Below are positions 1-7,915 of a stretch of 13,867 bases of DNA, piece by piece. Source of the stretch: Lachnospiraceae bacterium. Lineage in GTDB: Bacteria; Bacillota_A; Clostridia; Lachnospirales; Lachnospiraceae. The DNA is taken from positions 1 through 13,867 of the forward strand of contig JAFZKM010000078.1 in NCBI GenBank assembly GCA_017553665.1, in the 5' to 3' direction. The first letter of the stretch is position 1, and each line of letters begins with the position of its first letter. The notes under the pieces were generated by a model, which ran no database searches, was not told the origin of the DNA, and was given only the letters and a program-made list of their open reading frames with translations. Made by a program: the position numbers and the translations under genes.

Positions 1-2
1 GT

Positions 3-1115
3 CTCGCACTCGGGTACACCTGTTATTTCATGCCCGAGGTTCTGCTCGATCTCCCGGGCTGTTTTTCCGTCCGTTTAAGGGCGCCCGGATGTACCTCACC
101 CGACATTGCCACATACTATATGTCCGCGCGTACCTGCCATTACGGACGCAGTCTCTTTGAGCGCGCTCTTGAAGGCGGTTTTAATTTCCTCGACGCGCAG
201 CTCGCGACAGAGACCTGTACGGTCACCTGCCGCTTCCAGGAGCATCTGCAGCGCATGCCCGACGTCATTGACAATGTCAAATTCAAATGCGAGTTCATGG
301 ACGTTCCGTTCAAGAAGAACGAGAACAGCATCGACCACTACGAGAAACAGCTGAAGGCCCATGTGCTGGACTTCCTGCATGACAATTTCGGAGTGGACAC
401 CTCGGACGAGGCTCTCTATAAGACCATTGAGGCCCATAATGAGATCTGCAATCTGGTCCGCGCTATCGGCGATTTCAGAAAGCTCGACAATCCCACGATC
501 ACGGGCTACGAATTCGCGGTGATCACGCTCGTTTCCATGTGCTGCCCCAAATACCTGATCATCGATAAACTCCGCGACACTCTTACCGAGCTCATGACGC
601 GCGAGCCCGATATCAAGCCCCAGTACAGGGTTAAGGTCGTACTTGCCGGCTCCGAGAATGACGATCCCGAGTTCACGAAGCTCATCGAAAGCTGCGGCGC
701 TCTGGTCGTTGCCGACCGCTACTGCTACGGTGCCACAGAAGCCCGTGAGCCCATCGAGATCCTTCCCGGCGAGACTCCTCTCCGCGCGATCGCGAGACAT
801 TATCTCCTCACCAGCAACTGCACCCGCTTCATGGAGCAGGGCGAGATGAGACGGAGAAAGCAGTTCATCGCGGACCTCGCGAAGGAATACAAGGCAGACG
901 GCATCATCGTTGCCACGAATAAGTTCTGCGAATACTGGAGCTACGAGCGTGTGATCGACACGGTGGTACTCCAGCGCGACTTCGGCTACCCCGTATGCTC
1001 TATCGAGAAGGAATACATCAACTCGGCCTCCGGCCAGCTGCGCACCAGGTTCCAGGCCTTTGTAGAGAGTCTTGAGATAAAGAAGATCCAGAAGAAGCAG
1101 GGAGGTAACGTCTGA
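3..1115 (+). CDS. 2-hydroxyacyl-CoA dehydratase subunit (HgdB/FldC-like), 5'-truncated by window edge
   Basis: Subunit of the 2-hydroxyacyl-CoA dehydratase / benzoyl-CoA reductase family (HGD-D). These [4Fe-4S] enzymes remove water from (R)-2-hydroxyacyl-CoA through a ketyl radical after one-electron activation by a separate ATPase component. The reading frame is open from base 3 and already reads LALGYTCYFMPEV, the usual N-terminal region of this family, so the true start lies outside the window and the ATG at 30 is internal. 370 residues are visible. Family signs are the Cys-containing segment around residues 44-75 (SARTCHYGRSLFERAL, then TETCTVTCR) and the C-terminal stretch with ADGIIVATNKFCEYWSYE and GQLRTRFQAFVESLE. 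The cysteines are the likely cluster ligands. The stop overlaps the next start (TGATG), indicating translational coupling to the second subunit. The substrate (hydroxyglutaryl-, lactoyl-, phenyllactyl-CoA or another) cannot be told. The activator gene is not in the window. Confidence 0.88.
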   Translation, partial: LALGYTCYFMPEVLLDLPGCFSVRLRAPGCTSPDIATYYMSARTCHYGRSLFERALEGGFNFLDAQLATETCTVTCRFQEHLQRMPDVIDNVKFKCEFMDVPFKKNENSIDHYEKQLKAHVLDFLHDNFGVDTSDEALYKTIEAHNEICNLVRAIGDFRKLDNPTITGYEFAVITLVSMCCPKYLIIDKLRDTLTELMTREPDIKPQYRVKVVLAGSENDDPEFTKLIESCGALVVADRYCYGATEAREPIEILPGETPLRAIARHYLLTSNCTRFMEQGEMRRRKQFIADLAKEYKADGIIVATNKFCEYWSYERVIDTVVLQRDFGYPVCSIEKEYINSASGQLRTRFQAFVESLEIKKIQKKQGGNV

Positions 1116-2737
1116 TGAAGAAGATCGACCTCGAAAAGATAAAAAACTTTGACTATAAGAAGGCCTTTAAGGATTTCGTCTACGGAAAACCTCATAAGGA
1201 GCGCCGTCTGGGCGACCTCTACCTGCCCAAGACCGGTCTCTATAAGCACAGGGAATGGCGCGGACTTAAGGATACCTTCTACTACTTCAACAATATCTGG
1301 CTTTACAATTACGGCATGATGGTCGCCGATATCATGAAATACGGCGGACTGATCACCTTCGCGAAGGGCTTATGGCGCTACCGCTGGGTAGGACAGACCT
1401 ATCTGCCCGTTATGCACTGGTACGACCGCGGGCTCGAAGGTCTGCGCGGCGAGGCGCTCCGCGCATCGGCATGGCATTACCGCGCCATGACAAACGAGAC
1501 CATCCGCCAGTTCATGAGGATGTTCTCCGCGGATCAGAAGACCGGCGGCAAAAAGAAGCTCTATGATAAGACCATCGCGCATGACGAGACCGTCTGGGGC
1601 GGTATCTTCTATCCTTACCGCGATCAGATCGATGACGTTCCGCTGCAGATGATCCCTTACTTCGTTACCTGCCATGTAAATAACCATACGGTGCTCAATT
1701 ATATTGACGCCGTTCAGTCCATAGGACTTCCCGGCGATCCCTGCCCGATGTGTCAGGCAGAAGCCGGAATCTTCGTTCTTGACGATGTTCCGGACTACTA
1801 TCCCGCATTGATCACGACGAACGAAGCCTGCGACGCTTCCGTTGCCACTTCGGTCATCCAGGACTGGATGATCGGCAAGCCTCTGTACGCTATGCCGCAG
1901 CCCATGCAGTTCGACGATCCTCTCGTTCAGGAGAACTGCGCTAAAGAGATCGAGGGCGCGTTCCGCTTCATTGAGGAACAGATGGGCGTCACCTTTAACT
2001 GGGAAGAGCTTAAAAAGCATCTTGAGGAACAGAACGAGCTGCAGGAATTTGAGTGGGAAAAGTGGGATGTCGCAGCCAATACCGACTACTATCCGATCAA
2101 CGGCGTAGCTCAGGCTCTCTACCGCATCTACCAGACTCAGGACGGCAACCGTCCGATCTGGCACGAGACCGACGCTAAGGTAAAAAAGATCCTTGAGAAG
2201 TGCGTTGAACAGCGTATCAACAGCTTCCCCGAGACCCGCCACCGCGTTATCGCCTGGTCCTGCGCGCCTCTGTACTACTCTCACTGGTGTACATGGGCAT
2301 ACAACTGCTGGGGCCTTAACTGCATAATCAATATGGATTCGCTGATGTTTGACATGACGATCCGCACCGATTCCTATCAGAACGCTCTGATGGATATGGC
2401 CCGCTACCATGAATGGGCTCCGATGAGACGTATGGCGGTCGGCGGCATGCACCATATCTTCGAACTCTGGGAGAATATGGAGAAGTTCCACTGCGACATG
2501 GTCATGATGTACGACCAGCTTCAGTGCAAGGGCATGCAGGGCGTTCACGGACTCTTTGAGGACGAATTCCGCGCGCGCAACATTCACGCGATCTGGATGC
2601 CTCACGCTCTTCCGGATAAGCGCGTGGTATCACGTGCCGAGATACGTACGATCATCAACGACTACATGACCACTGTCATGCACGAAGAGCCTCTCGATCC
2701 TACGCTGCTCGACTTTGATGATTCAGAGTGCTGGTAA
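1115..2737 (+). CDS. 2-hydroxyacyl-CoA dehydratase family protein, long second subunit
   Basis: 540-residue partner of the preceding dehydratase subunit. GGAGG at 1101-1105 lies 9 bases before the ATG, which overlaps the upstream stop. Family features sit in the middle and C-terminal parts: GDPCPMCQAEAGIF (C210, C213), then ALITTNEACD (C239), the usual two cysteine regions of HGD-D proteins, and later a Cys/Trp-rich segment (WSCAPLYYSHWCTW, about residues 380-395). The protein is well above the roughly 375-430 residues usual for subunits such as HgdA/B, FldB/C or LcdA/B. About 160 N-terminal residues, rich in Tyr, Trp and basic residues, precede the recognisable domain. No signal peptide is apparent, so it is presumably cytoplasmic. 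It should form a heterodimer with the upstream product, each carrying an iron-sulfur cluster; this is inferred from the family. Which cysteines ligate is not certain, and a role other than catalysis is possible given the divergence. Confidence 0.8.
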   Translation: MKKIDLEKIKNFDYKKAFKDFVYGKPHKERRLGDLYLPKTGLYKHREWRGLKDTFYYFNNIWLYNYGMMVADIMKYGGLITFAKGLWRYRWVGQTYLPVMHWYDRGLEGLRGEALRASAWHYRAMTNETIRQFMRMFSADQKTGGKKKLYDKTIAHDETVWGGIFYPYRDQIDDVPLQMIPYFVTCHVNNHTVLNYIDAVQSIGLPGDPCPMCQAEAGIFVLDDVPDYYPALITTNEACDASVATSVIQDWMIGKPLYAMPQPMQFDDPLVQENCAKEIEGAFRFIEEQMGVTFNWEELKKHLEEQNELQEFEWEKWDVAANTDYYPINGVAQALYRIYQTQDGNRPIWHETDAKVKKILEKCVEQRINSFPETRHRVIAWSCAPLYYSHWCTWAYNCWGLNCIINMDSLMFDMTIRTDSYQNALMDMARYHEWAPMRRMAVGGMHHIFELWENMEKFHCDMVMMYDQLQCKGMQGVHGLFEDEFRARNIHAIWMPHALPDKRVVSRAEIRTIINDYMTTVMHEEPLDPTLLDFDDSECW

Positions 2738-2745
2738 ATATCTTA

Positions 2746-2762
2746 GCGCCGCGAAACGGCGC
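2746..2762 (+). other. short G+C-rich intergenic hairpin
   Basis: Stem GCGCCG (2746-2751) pairs with CGGCGC (2757-2762) around the loop CGAAA, in the 39-base gap between the long dehydratase subunit and the small membrane protein. No T-run follows, so it is not an intrinsic terminator. It could stabilise the upstream mRNA end or lower downstream expression; this is inference. Confidence 0.4.
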
Positions 2763-2776
2763 GGAACGGAGACAAA

Positions 2777-2989
2777 ATGAGCTTTAGAACATTGTTCAAA
2801 AACCTGCGGATACTGCTTACTTTCGGGCTTTTCACGTATATTGTGCTTTTCATCGTCTACTACTTCGATCTCGACGGGAAGCTCCTCTTCCATTTTGTCG
2901 AGCCCACCCTCGTGAAGCACTATGACGCGATGGAACGCCGCAATCCTCTGGACGTTCCTTACGCAATGACCGACAAGGACATCTTATAA
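2777..2989 (+). CDS. 70-residue single-span membrane protein, function unknown
   Basis: Not recognised as a known family. The short basic N-terminus (MSFRTLFKNLR) is followed by a hydrophobic stretch from about residue 12 to 29 (ILLTFGLFTYIVLFIVYYF), then about 40 polar residues ending PYAMTDKDIL. By the positive-inside rule the N-terminus should be cytoplasmic and the tail extracytoplasmic. A GGAGA at 2768-2772 lies just before the ATG. The stop codon overlaps the htpG start (TAATG), so it is translationally coupled to htpG. Its position between the dehydratase genes and htpG, all in one direction without a terminator, suggests co-transcription. That it is a real gene is supported by the ribosome binding site, the overlap at its end and the orderly membrane-segment composition. 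Its role is unknown. Confidence 0.72.
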   Translation: MSFRTLFKNLRILLTFGLFTYIVLFIVYYFDLDGKLLFHFVEPTLVKHYDAMERRNPLDVPYAMTDKDIL

Positions 2990-4911
2990 TGGCAAAGCAG
3001 GAATTCAGGGCGGAATCCAGACGGCTTCTCGACCTAATGATCAATTCGATCTACACCAACAAAGAGATCTTTTTGCGTGAATTAATATCAAACGCCAGCG
3101 ACGCGCTCGACAAGATGCGCTTCGCGGCGGCCTCGGACGGGTCTGTTGAGATAGACCCGTCTGCTTTTGGTATCACGCTTACCATCGATAAGACCGCGCG
3201 CACGCTGACCGTCAGCGACAACGGCATCGGAATGGATGAGAATGAGCTCGCCGAGAACCTCGGAGTGATCGCCGCGAGCGGTACGAAGGCGTTCAGGGAC
3301 GATACGCATGACGTTTCCGGTGCCGGGGACCTCATCGGAATGTTCGGAGTGGGCTTTTATTCGGCTTTTATGGTCGCGGAGCACATAACGGTAGTCTCAC
3401 GCAGGCTGGGGGCTGAAAAGGCCTTTAAATGGGATTGTACGGGCGCTGAAGGGTATACGATAGAGCCCGCAGAAAGAGAAGGCGCGGGAACCGACGTGAT
3501 CCTTTACATCAGACCCGAGCCCGAAGAGGACGGCGATGAGTATAATAAATACCTTCGCGAGTATCCTCTTTACAAGCTCGTAAAGAAGTATTCCGACTAT
3601 ATCCGCTATCCGATAAAGCTCCTGATGCCTCACCCGGTCATCACGAACGAGGCTGAGATCGAGGCCGCGAAGCAGAACGGCACTGAGCCTCCCGAGGCCG
3701 TATATGAAGAAGTTTTCGAGTATGAGACCTTAAACAGCATGATCCCGCTCTGGCAGCGCCCGAGGAGCGAGGTAAGCCCGGAGGATTACAGCACCTTCTA
3801 CAAGGAGCATTTCTCGGACAATACCGATCCGATGTCGGTGCTCCCCGTATTCATGGACGGGAATGTTTCATACAGAGCCCTGCTCTACATTCCGGCGCAC
3901 ACTCCCGCGGACTGGAACACCGATTCCTACGCAGCGGGTCTCGAGCTCTACTCCGCAGGCGTCATGATCATGAAGGACTGCAGGCAGCTGCTTCCCGAAG
4001 AATTCAATTTCGTGCGCGGCGTGGTCGATTCCACCGATATCAGCCTCAATATCTCGCGTGAGATGCTCCAGCAGGACAGACAGCTTCCGCTGATAGCCGC
4101 GGGGCTCGCGAAAAAGATCAGACAGGAGCTGCTCCGCCTCTTAAAGAACGAGAGGGACAGATATCTGGAATTTTATAAGCATTTCGGCCATCACCTGAAG
4201 GTCTGCGCGATGGACGATTACGGCGCCAAGAAGGATTCTCTGGGTGAGCTGCTGCTCTTCCCTTCCGGCCGCGAGAAGCGCATGATAACTCTCGATGAGT
4301 ACGCTGCCTCGATGCCTGCGTCGCAGAAGTATATTTACTATGCCTCCGCGTCATCCGTCGAAGCCGCCGCGAATCTTCCGCAGACGGCCTTTGTGCTCGG
4401 CAAGGGTCCCGATGTGCTGTTCTTCGTCGATAAAGCGGACGATTTCATTTCCGATATGTTCAGGGACTACGCAGGAAAGCCGTTCCGTTCGATCATCGAC
4501 GGCGATCCGGAACTGGACGGCGGCAGCGCGAAGACGGATACCGCGCGGTTTAAGGCTTCTTTTGACTTTATCAAAGAGACTCTCGGAGATGAGGTCGACG
4601 AGGTCCGTGCCACCGAAAAGCTCGGAAATCATCCGGTATGCTTATCGAGCGGCAGCGGCGTGACCTTTGAGATGGAAAAGTATTTCAAGGCGATCCATAA
4701 AGACGCCCCTATAAGGGCCAAACGCATCCTTGAGATCAATGTGCGCCATCAGGCCTTCCTCTGCCTGGAAGAGGCCCGTATATCGGCTCCTGAGCGCGCA
4801 AAAGCCTATTGCCGCATACTTCTTACCCAGGCAAAAATGATCGCCGGTCTCCCGATAGGGGATCCCGGCGCATATACTGATCTTATAGTAAGCACATGGA
4901 CCAGGCTTTAA
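2989..4911 (+). CDS. htpG: Molecular chaperone HtpG (Hsp90 family)
   Basis: Bacterial Hsp90, a cytoplasmic homodimeric ATP-dependent chaperone that remodels client proteins. The 640-residue product compares with 624 in E. coli. The N-terminal GHKL ATPase domain shows IFLRELISNASDALDK (E31 catalytic, N35 for Mg), VSDNGIGM (D77 contacts adenine), LGVIAASGTKAF, and the lid/G-rich segment LIGMFGVGFYSAF (about 115-127). The middle domain carries SLNISREMLQQ, which contains the catalytic-loop arginine. The C-terminal dimerisation part ends without an MEEVD tail, as in other bacteria. AAGGA at 2975-2979 is placed correctly for the ATG, which overlaps the stop of the small membrane gene. No CIRCE operator (TTAGCACTC inverted repeat) is seen in the short gap upstream, so no HrcA-type control is visible here and expression probably depends on the upstream operon promoter. 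Confidence 0.97.
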   Translation: MAKQEFRAESRRLLDLMINSIYTNKEIFLRELISNASDALDKMRFAAASDGSVEIDPSAFGITLTIDKTARTLTVSDNGIGMDENELAENLGVIAASGTKAFRDDTHDVSGAGDLIGMFGVGFYSAFMVAEHITVVSRRLGAEKAFKWDCTGAEGYTIEPAEREGAGTDVILYIRPEPEEDGDEYNKYLREYPLYKLVKKYSDYIRYPIKLLMPHPVITNEAEIEAAKQNGTEPPEAVYEEVFEYETLNSMIPLWQRPRSEVSPEDYSTFYKEHFSDNTDPMSVLPVFMDGNVSYRALLYIPAHTPADWNTDSYAAGLELYSAGVMIMKDCRQLLPEEFNFVRGVVDSTDISLNISREMLQQDRQLPLIAAGLAKKIRQELLRLLKNERDRYLEFYKHFGHHLKVCAMDDYGAKKDSLGELLLFPSGREKRMITLDEYAASMPASQKYIYYASASSVEAAANLPQTAFVLGKGPDVLFFVDKADDFISDMFRDYAGKPFRSIIDGDPELDGGSAKTDTARFKASFDFIKETLGDEVDEVRATEKLGNHPVCLSSGSGVTFEMEKYFKAIHKDAPIRAKRILEINVRHQAFLCLEEARISAPERAKAYCRILLTQAKMIAGLPIGDPGAYTDLIVSTWTRL

Positions 4912-4931
4912 GCCCGGTCCATTACTTTTTT
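4896..4931 (+). terminator. Intrinsic terminator of the htpG operon
   Basis: ATGGACC (4896-4902), a mismatched A, and GGCT (4904-4907) pair with AGCC (4911-4914), a mismatched C, and GGTCCAT (4916-4922), leaving the loop TTA. A run of six T follows at 4926-4931. The htpG stop codon TAA (4909-4911) lies in the loop and first closing base of the hairpin. Confidence 0.85.
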
Positions 4932-4984
4932 GTATCACATCCGCTCGGAAGCTCCATTCTTACTTTGCCTTCGCGGATATTCTT

Positions 4985-7762
4985 TTACTCTCCGTCACCG
5001 TTCTGAGGCTCGGCGTCTCCGCCTTCACCGGGTTCTCCGCCCTCTCCGTAGATGATGTTTCCTTCTTCGTCGATATACGCTCCTTCAGGCAGATGCTCCG
5101 TGCAGATATCATCGGGATGATAGATGTAAGGCGTATCCCAGGTCTCGCAGATAACAGGCGGATCAAGGAGCTCCATAACGCCGCCCCTCGCCTTCGATGA
5201 GTTGTACATGAATATCTCGTCCTTGACCAGCAGTACCTTGCTCTCAACCTCGCTCAGCGGGCAGTTCTCGGTAGCGATCTTACCCGTAGTCTTGCAGACG
5301 TTCACGCGAACGTGGCATGTGCACTTCTGAGTGGGAACGGTGCCCTTCGCGAAGTATTCGGTCTTTACGCAGGAACCGCCTTCGGCCATGTCACAGAGTC
5401 CCGAAACGGCCAGATTGCCGCACTTTGTGCAGATGGTCGCCATAACGATCGAATCGGGCTTCTCCCAATCGGCATCGGGGAGCTGCTTCTTCACATGGAC
5501 CTCTTCCATGACCTTACGCCAGATCTCCTGCTGGTAGGTCTTGTTGTACTGGTCGAAATTGTTGTCGAAGCCGGTCCATACCGCAGCGGTATAGTAAGGC
5601 GTGAAGCCTACGAACCAGAGGTCGTTGTTCTTTGACGCAGTACCTGTCTTTCCGGCTACATGCATCTCATATTCCTTGAATCCGAGTCTCGAACCTGTAC
5701 CCTTTGTGATGGTATCGTGCATGGCGTCGGTAAGCAGCCATGCGGTCGAGGTCTTCATGACCTGTGTGGATTCGGTCTCGTTCGTGAGCAGCACATTGCC
5801 GTCATGATCGAGGATCTTCGTGTAATACATGGGCTTGTTGTAAACGCCGCCGTTCGCGATCGAAGCATACGCCGCGCAGAGCTCAACGTTCGTAACGCCC
5901 TTTGTCAGACCGCCGAGCGCGATGGCAAGGTTCACGTCGGAATAAACCGTTCCGTCGTCAGCCACCTCGTACTTTACGAGAGTCGAGAAACCGAGCTTCT
6001 CAAGATACTCAAAACCGAGCGAAGCTCCGATCTGCTCGAGCGTCTTAACAGCCACGATATTCAGTGAATTATAAATACCGGTACGGATCGACTGAAGGCC
6101 TCTGAAGCCTGTCGTATACCAGTTGATGACTTCCTTTGTGGTACCCGGATAGAAATACTGGGTATCGTCCTGAACCGACGCAAGGGTAAGTCCGCCGCTG
6201 TCGAGAGCGGGCAGGAAGGACGCGAGCACCTTGAAGGTCGATCCTACGGAACGCGTCGTGTTCGATGCGCGGTTAAGTGTCAGGCTTCCCGACTTTGCTC
6301 CGCGGCCGCCCACGATGGCTACCACATGTCCGGTCTTCTGCTCTATGATCGAGAACGATGACTGGGGCTGAGGCGTGAGATATTTGCTCTCAACATATTT
6401 GTCGCCCGCGTCCTCATCGACCATGGCCTCACGGAACTCATCTATCTTCGCGTATACGTCATCGGGCGAGAGCGTAAGCTCCGAAATGCCCTTCTTCGTG
6501 CCGTCCTCATGGTAATAGAGACCGTTCGAATCAACGAAATCCTTGAAATAATCAATAAAATGATAACGCTGGTAATGCGTGACCGTGCCGTCCGCCTTAT
6601 AGACCGAAAGCGCGTAAGTCAGCTCATAACAGGAGCCCGCCGAGGAACTGAAGCCGAACGCGGGGAAATTCTCCTCATCGGTATAGTAGCGGTCGGCTAT
6701 CTCCTGGATCTCACGGTCCTGAGTAGTATAGATCGTAAGGCCGCCGTAATAGAGCTGCTGCTGTGCCTGCTCGTAAGTGTAGCCAAGCTTTTCCTGAAGG
6801 TCGGCGCATATCTGCTCCACGAGCTCATCGGTAAAATAAGAGAACGTGGTAGCTGTCGTGGCCTTCTTTTCCATGTTGTAGGCCGCGATCCTCGTGTAAA
6901 CGTCATCCGCGAGAGCCTCGTCGTACTGCTCCTTTGTGCACCAGCCCATCTCGAGCATATTGTCAAGACATGACTGACGGCGCTCCGCGTTCCTATCGGG
7001 ATGCGTGATCGGGTTTTGGTTCGTAGGTGACAGAACTATGGGCGCGAGCACAGCCGCCTCCGAAAGTGTGAGCTCCGCCATTTCCTTGCCGAAGTAGCTC
7101 TCCGCCGCCTTCGCTACGCCGTATGAACCGTTACCGAGATTAACGAAGTTCAGGTAGAACTCAAGTATCTCGTCCTTCGTAAGCATAGTCTCAAGCTGAA
7201 CCGCAAGGTACTGTTCCTGAACCTTACGCGTAAGCTTATCAAGCTTATTCTTCTCACCGCCGCCCGAGAACACCTGGTTCTTTAAGAGCTGCTGTGTGAT
7301 CGTACTTGCGCCGAATCCGAAGGTTCCGCCTTCCTCCACAACCGAAACCGCGGCTCTCAAGATGCCTCGCGCGTCGATACCGCTGTGCTCATAAAAACGT
7401 TCATCCTCAAGCGCAACGAAACAATGCTGGATAAGAACGGGTATCTCATCGATGGTGGCCCATCTGCGGTTCGCCTCGATTCCTGCGAATACCTGTGAAA
7501 CCGTACCATCGGTATAATACGCTGTCGAACTGTAACCGGTATCGCTCAAAACGTTCAGATGAACCTCGGGAGTGGCATCTATCATTCCCTTAAAGGCTCC
7601 GAAGCCTGCCATAACGCCCGAAACGCCGATCAGAACGATAACTATGATAAATATCCTGAAGACCATGATCCAGAGCTTGCTGGCCAGTCTTTTCGGAACA
7701 GATTTGATGGCGTGCTGTTTCTCAACGACACCGCGTCTGCTGTAATCATTATCGGAATTCAT
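4985..7762 (-). CDS. Class A penicillin-binding protein (PBP1A type), glycosyltransferase/transpeptidase
   Basis: Bifunctional peptidoglycan synthase, anchored in the membrane and acting outside on lipid II. Start placed at the ATG 7762 (925 residues): a GGAGG lies at 7775-7779. The longer frame would begin with a TTG at 7792, which is inside the likely -10 element. Order: basic cytoplasmic N-terminus; membrane segment about 31-53; GT51 domain with EDERFYEHSG (119-128, catalytic Glu), GASTITQQL (151-159) and LTKDEILEFYLN; a linker of roughly 100 residues; transpeptidase with STFK (nucleophile S508), SLN (566-568) and KTG (705-707). The C-terminal tail has eight Cys between about 778 and 834 arranged around two similar motifs (CTKCGNLAVSGLC and CKTTGKIATENC) and ends in an acidic, Gly-rich stretch. 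All catalytic motifs are intact. No clear terminator follows on this strand; the hairpin at 4896-4922 lacks a T-run in this direction. Confidence 0.95.
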   Translation of the reverse strand: MNSDNDYSRRGVVEKQHAIKSVPKRLASKLWIMVFRIFIIVIVLIGVSGVMAGFGAFKGMIDATPEVHLNVLSDTGYSSTAYYTDGTVSQVFAGIEANRRWATIDEIPVLIQHCFVALEDERFYEHSGIDARGILRAAVSVVEEGGTFGFGASTITQQLLKNQVFSGGGEKNKLDKLTRKVQEQYLAVQLETMLTKDEILEFYLNFVNLGNGSYGVAKAAESYFGKEMAELTLSEAAVLAPIVLSPTNQNPITHPDRNAERRQSCLDNMLEMGWCTKEQYDEALADDVYTRIAAYNMEKKATTATTFSYFTDELVEQICADLQEKLGYTYEQAQQQLYYGGLTIYTTQDREIQEIADRYYTDEENFPAFGFSSSAGSCYELTYALSVYKADGTVTHYQRYHFIDYFKDFVDSNGLYYHEDGTKKGISELTLSPDDVYAKIDEFREAMVDEDAGDKYVESKYLTPQPQSSFSIIEQKTGHVVAIVGGRGAKSGSLTLNRASNTTRSVGSTFKVLASFLPALDSGGLTLASVQDDTQYFYPGTTKEVINWYTTGFRGLQSIRTGIYNSLNIVAVKTLEQIGASLGFEYLEKLGFSTLVKYEVADDGTVYSDVNLAIALGGLTKGVTNVELCAAYASIANGGVYNKPMYYTKILDHDGNVLLTNETESTQVMKTSTAWLLTDAMHDTITKGTGSRLGFKEYEMHVAGKTGTASKNNDLWFVGFTPYYTAAVWTGFDNNFDQYNKTYQQEIWRKVMEEVHVKKQLPDADWEKPDSIVMATICTKCGNLAVSGLCDMAEGGSCVKTEYFAKGTVPTQKCTCHVRVNVCKTTGKIATENCPLSEVESKVLLVKDEIFMYNSSKARGGVMELLDPPVICETWDTPYIYHPDDICTEHLPEGAYIDEEGNIIYGEGGEPGEGGDAEPQNGDGE

Positions 7763-7791
7763 ATCTGCAATAAACCTCCATTGTCCGTTCA

Positions 7792-7820
7792 ATTATATCA
7801 TTATGCCCCTCCGAATACAA
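7792..7820 (-). promoter_or_regulatory. Likely sigma-A promoter of the PBP gene
   Basis: On the minus strand TTGTAT (7820-7815) and a perfect TATAAT (7797-7792) are separated by 17 bases. The predicted start of transcription near 7785 leaves a short leader holding the GGAGG at 7779-7775. The -35 matches only at TTG. Confidence 0.6.
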
Positions 7821-7864
7821 ATTAAATATGTTTTACGGAAATGTTAAGCGCCTGAAACCGCGGA

Positions 7865-7893
7865 TTGACGGGCGATGCGGCGGATAATATAAT
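7865..7893 (+). promoter_or_regulatory. Sigma-A promoter of yigZ
   Basis: TTGACG (7865-7870), a 17-base spacer and a perfect TATAAT (7888-7893), placed 22 bases before the yigZ ATG. It is divergent from the PBP promoter, with about 45 bases between the two -35 boxes. Confidence 0.8.
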
Positions 7894-7915
7894 TATCTCG
7901 GAACGGAGAAGAACC

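Noticed and set aside
30..32. ATG at 30 as the start of the first dehydratase subunit
   Set aside because: The frame is open to the window edge and the residues before this Met (LALGYTCYF) match the family's conserved N-terminal region; the gene is cut by the window.
96..800. 234-codon minus-strand open frame in the first gene
   Set aside because: Antisense shadow of the dehydratase subunit; no recognisable domain.
1370..2605. 411-codon open frame on the minus strand inside the long dehydratase gene
   Set aside because: It lies entirely antisense to a clear family member; its translation shows no family motif and fits the shadow of biased codon use.
2738..2988. CIRCE or other heat-shock operator before htpG
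   Set aside because: No TTAGCACTC/GAGTGCTAA pair is present in this stretch.
4922..4984. 20 sense codons in frame after the PBP stop, possibly a readthrough tail or small ORF
   Set aside because: An open stretch this short is expected by chance in a large fraction of cases, and there is no ribosome binding site or known family.
7763..7792. Ten-codon N-terminal extension of the PBP from a TTG
   Set aside because: The TTG falls within the likely -10 region and the GGAGG would lie inside the coding part; the ATG at 7762 is better placed.
7865..7915. 17-codon extension of yigZ from a TTG
   Set aside because: The TTG is part of the TTGACG -35 box and the extension would span the promoter; GGAGAAG precedes the ATG at 7916.
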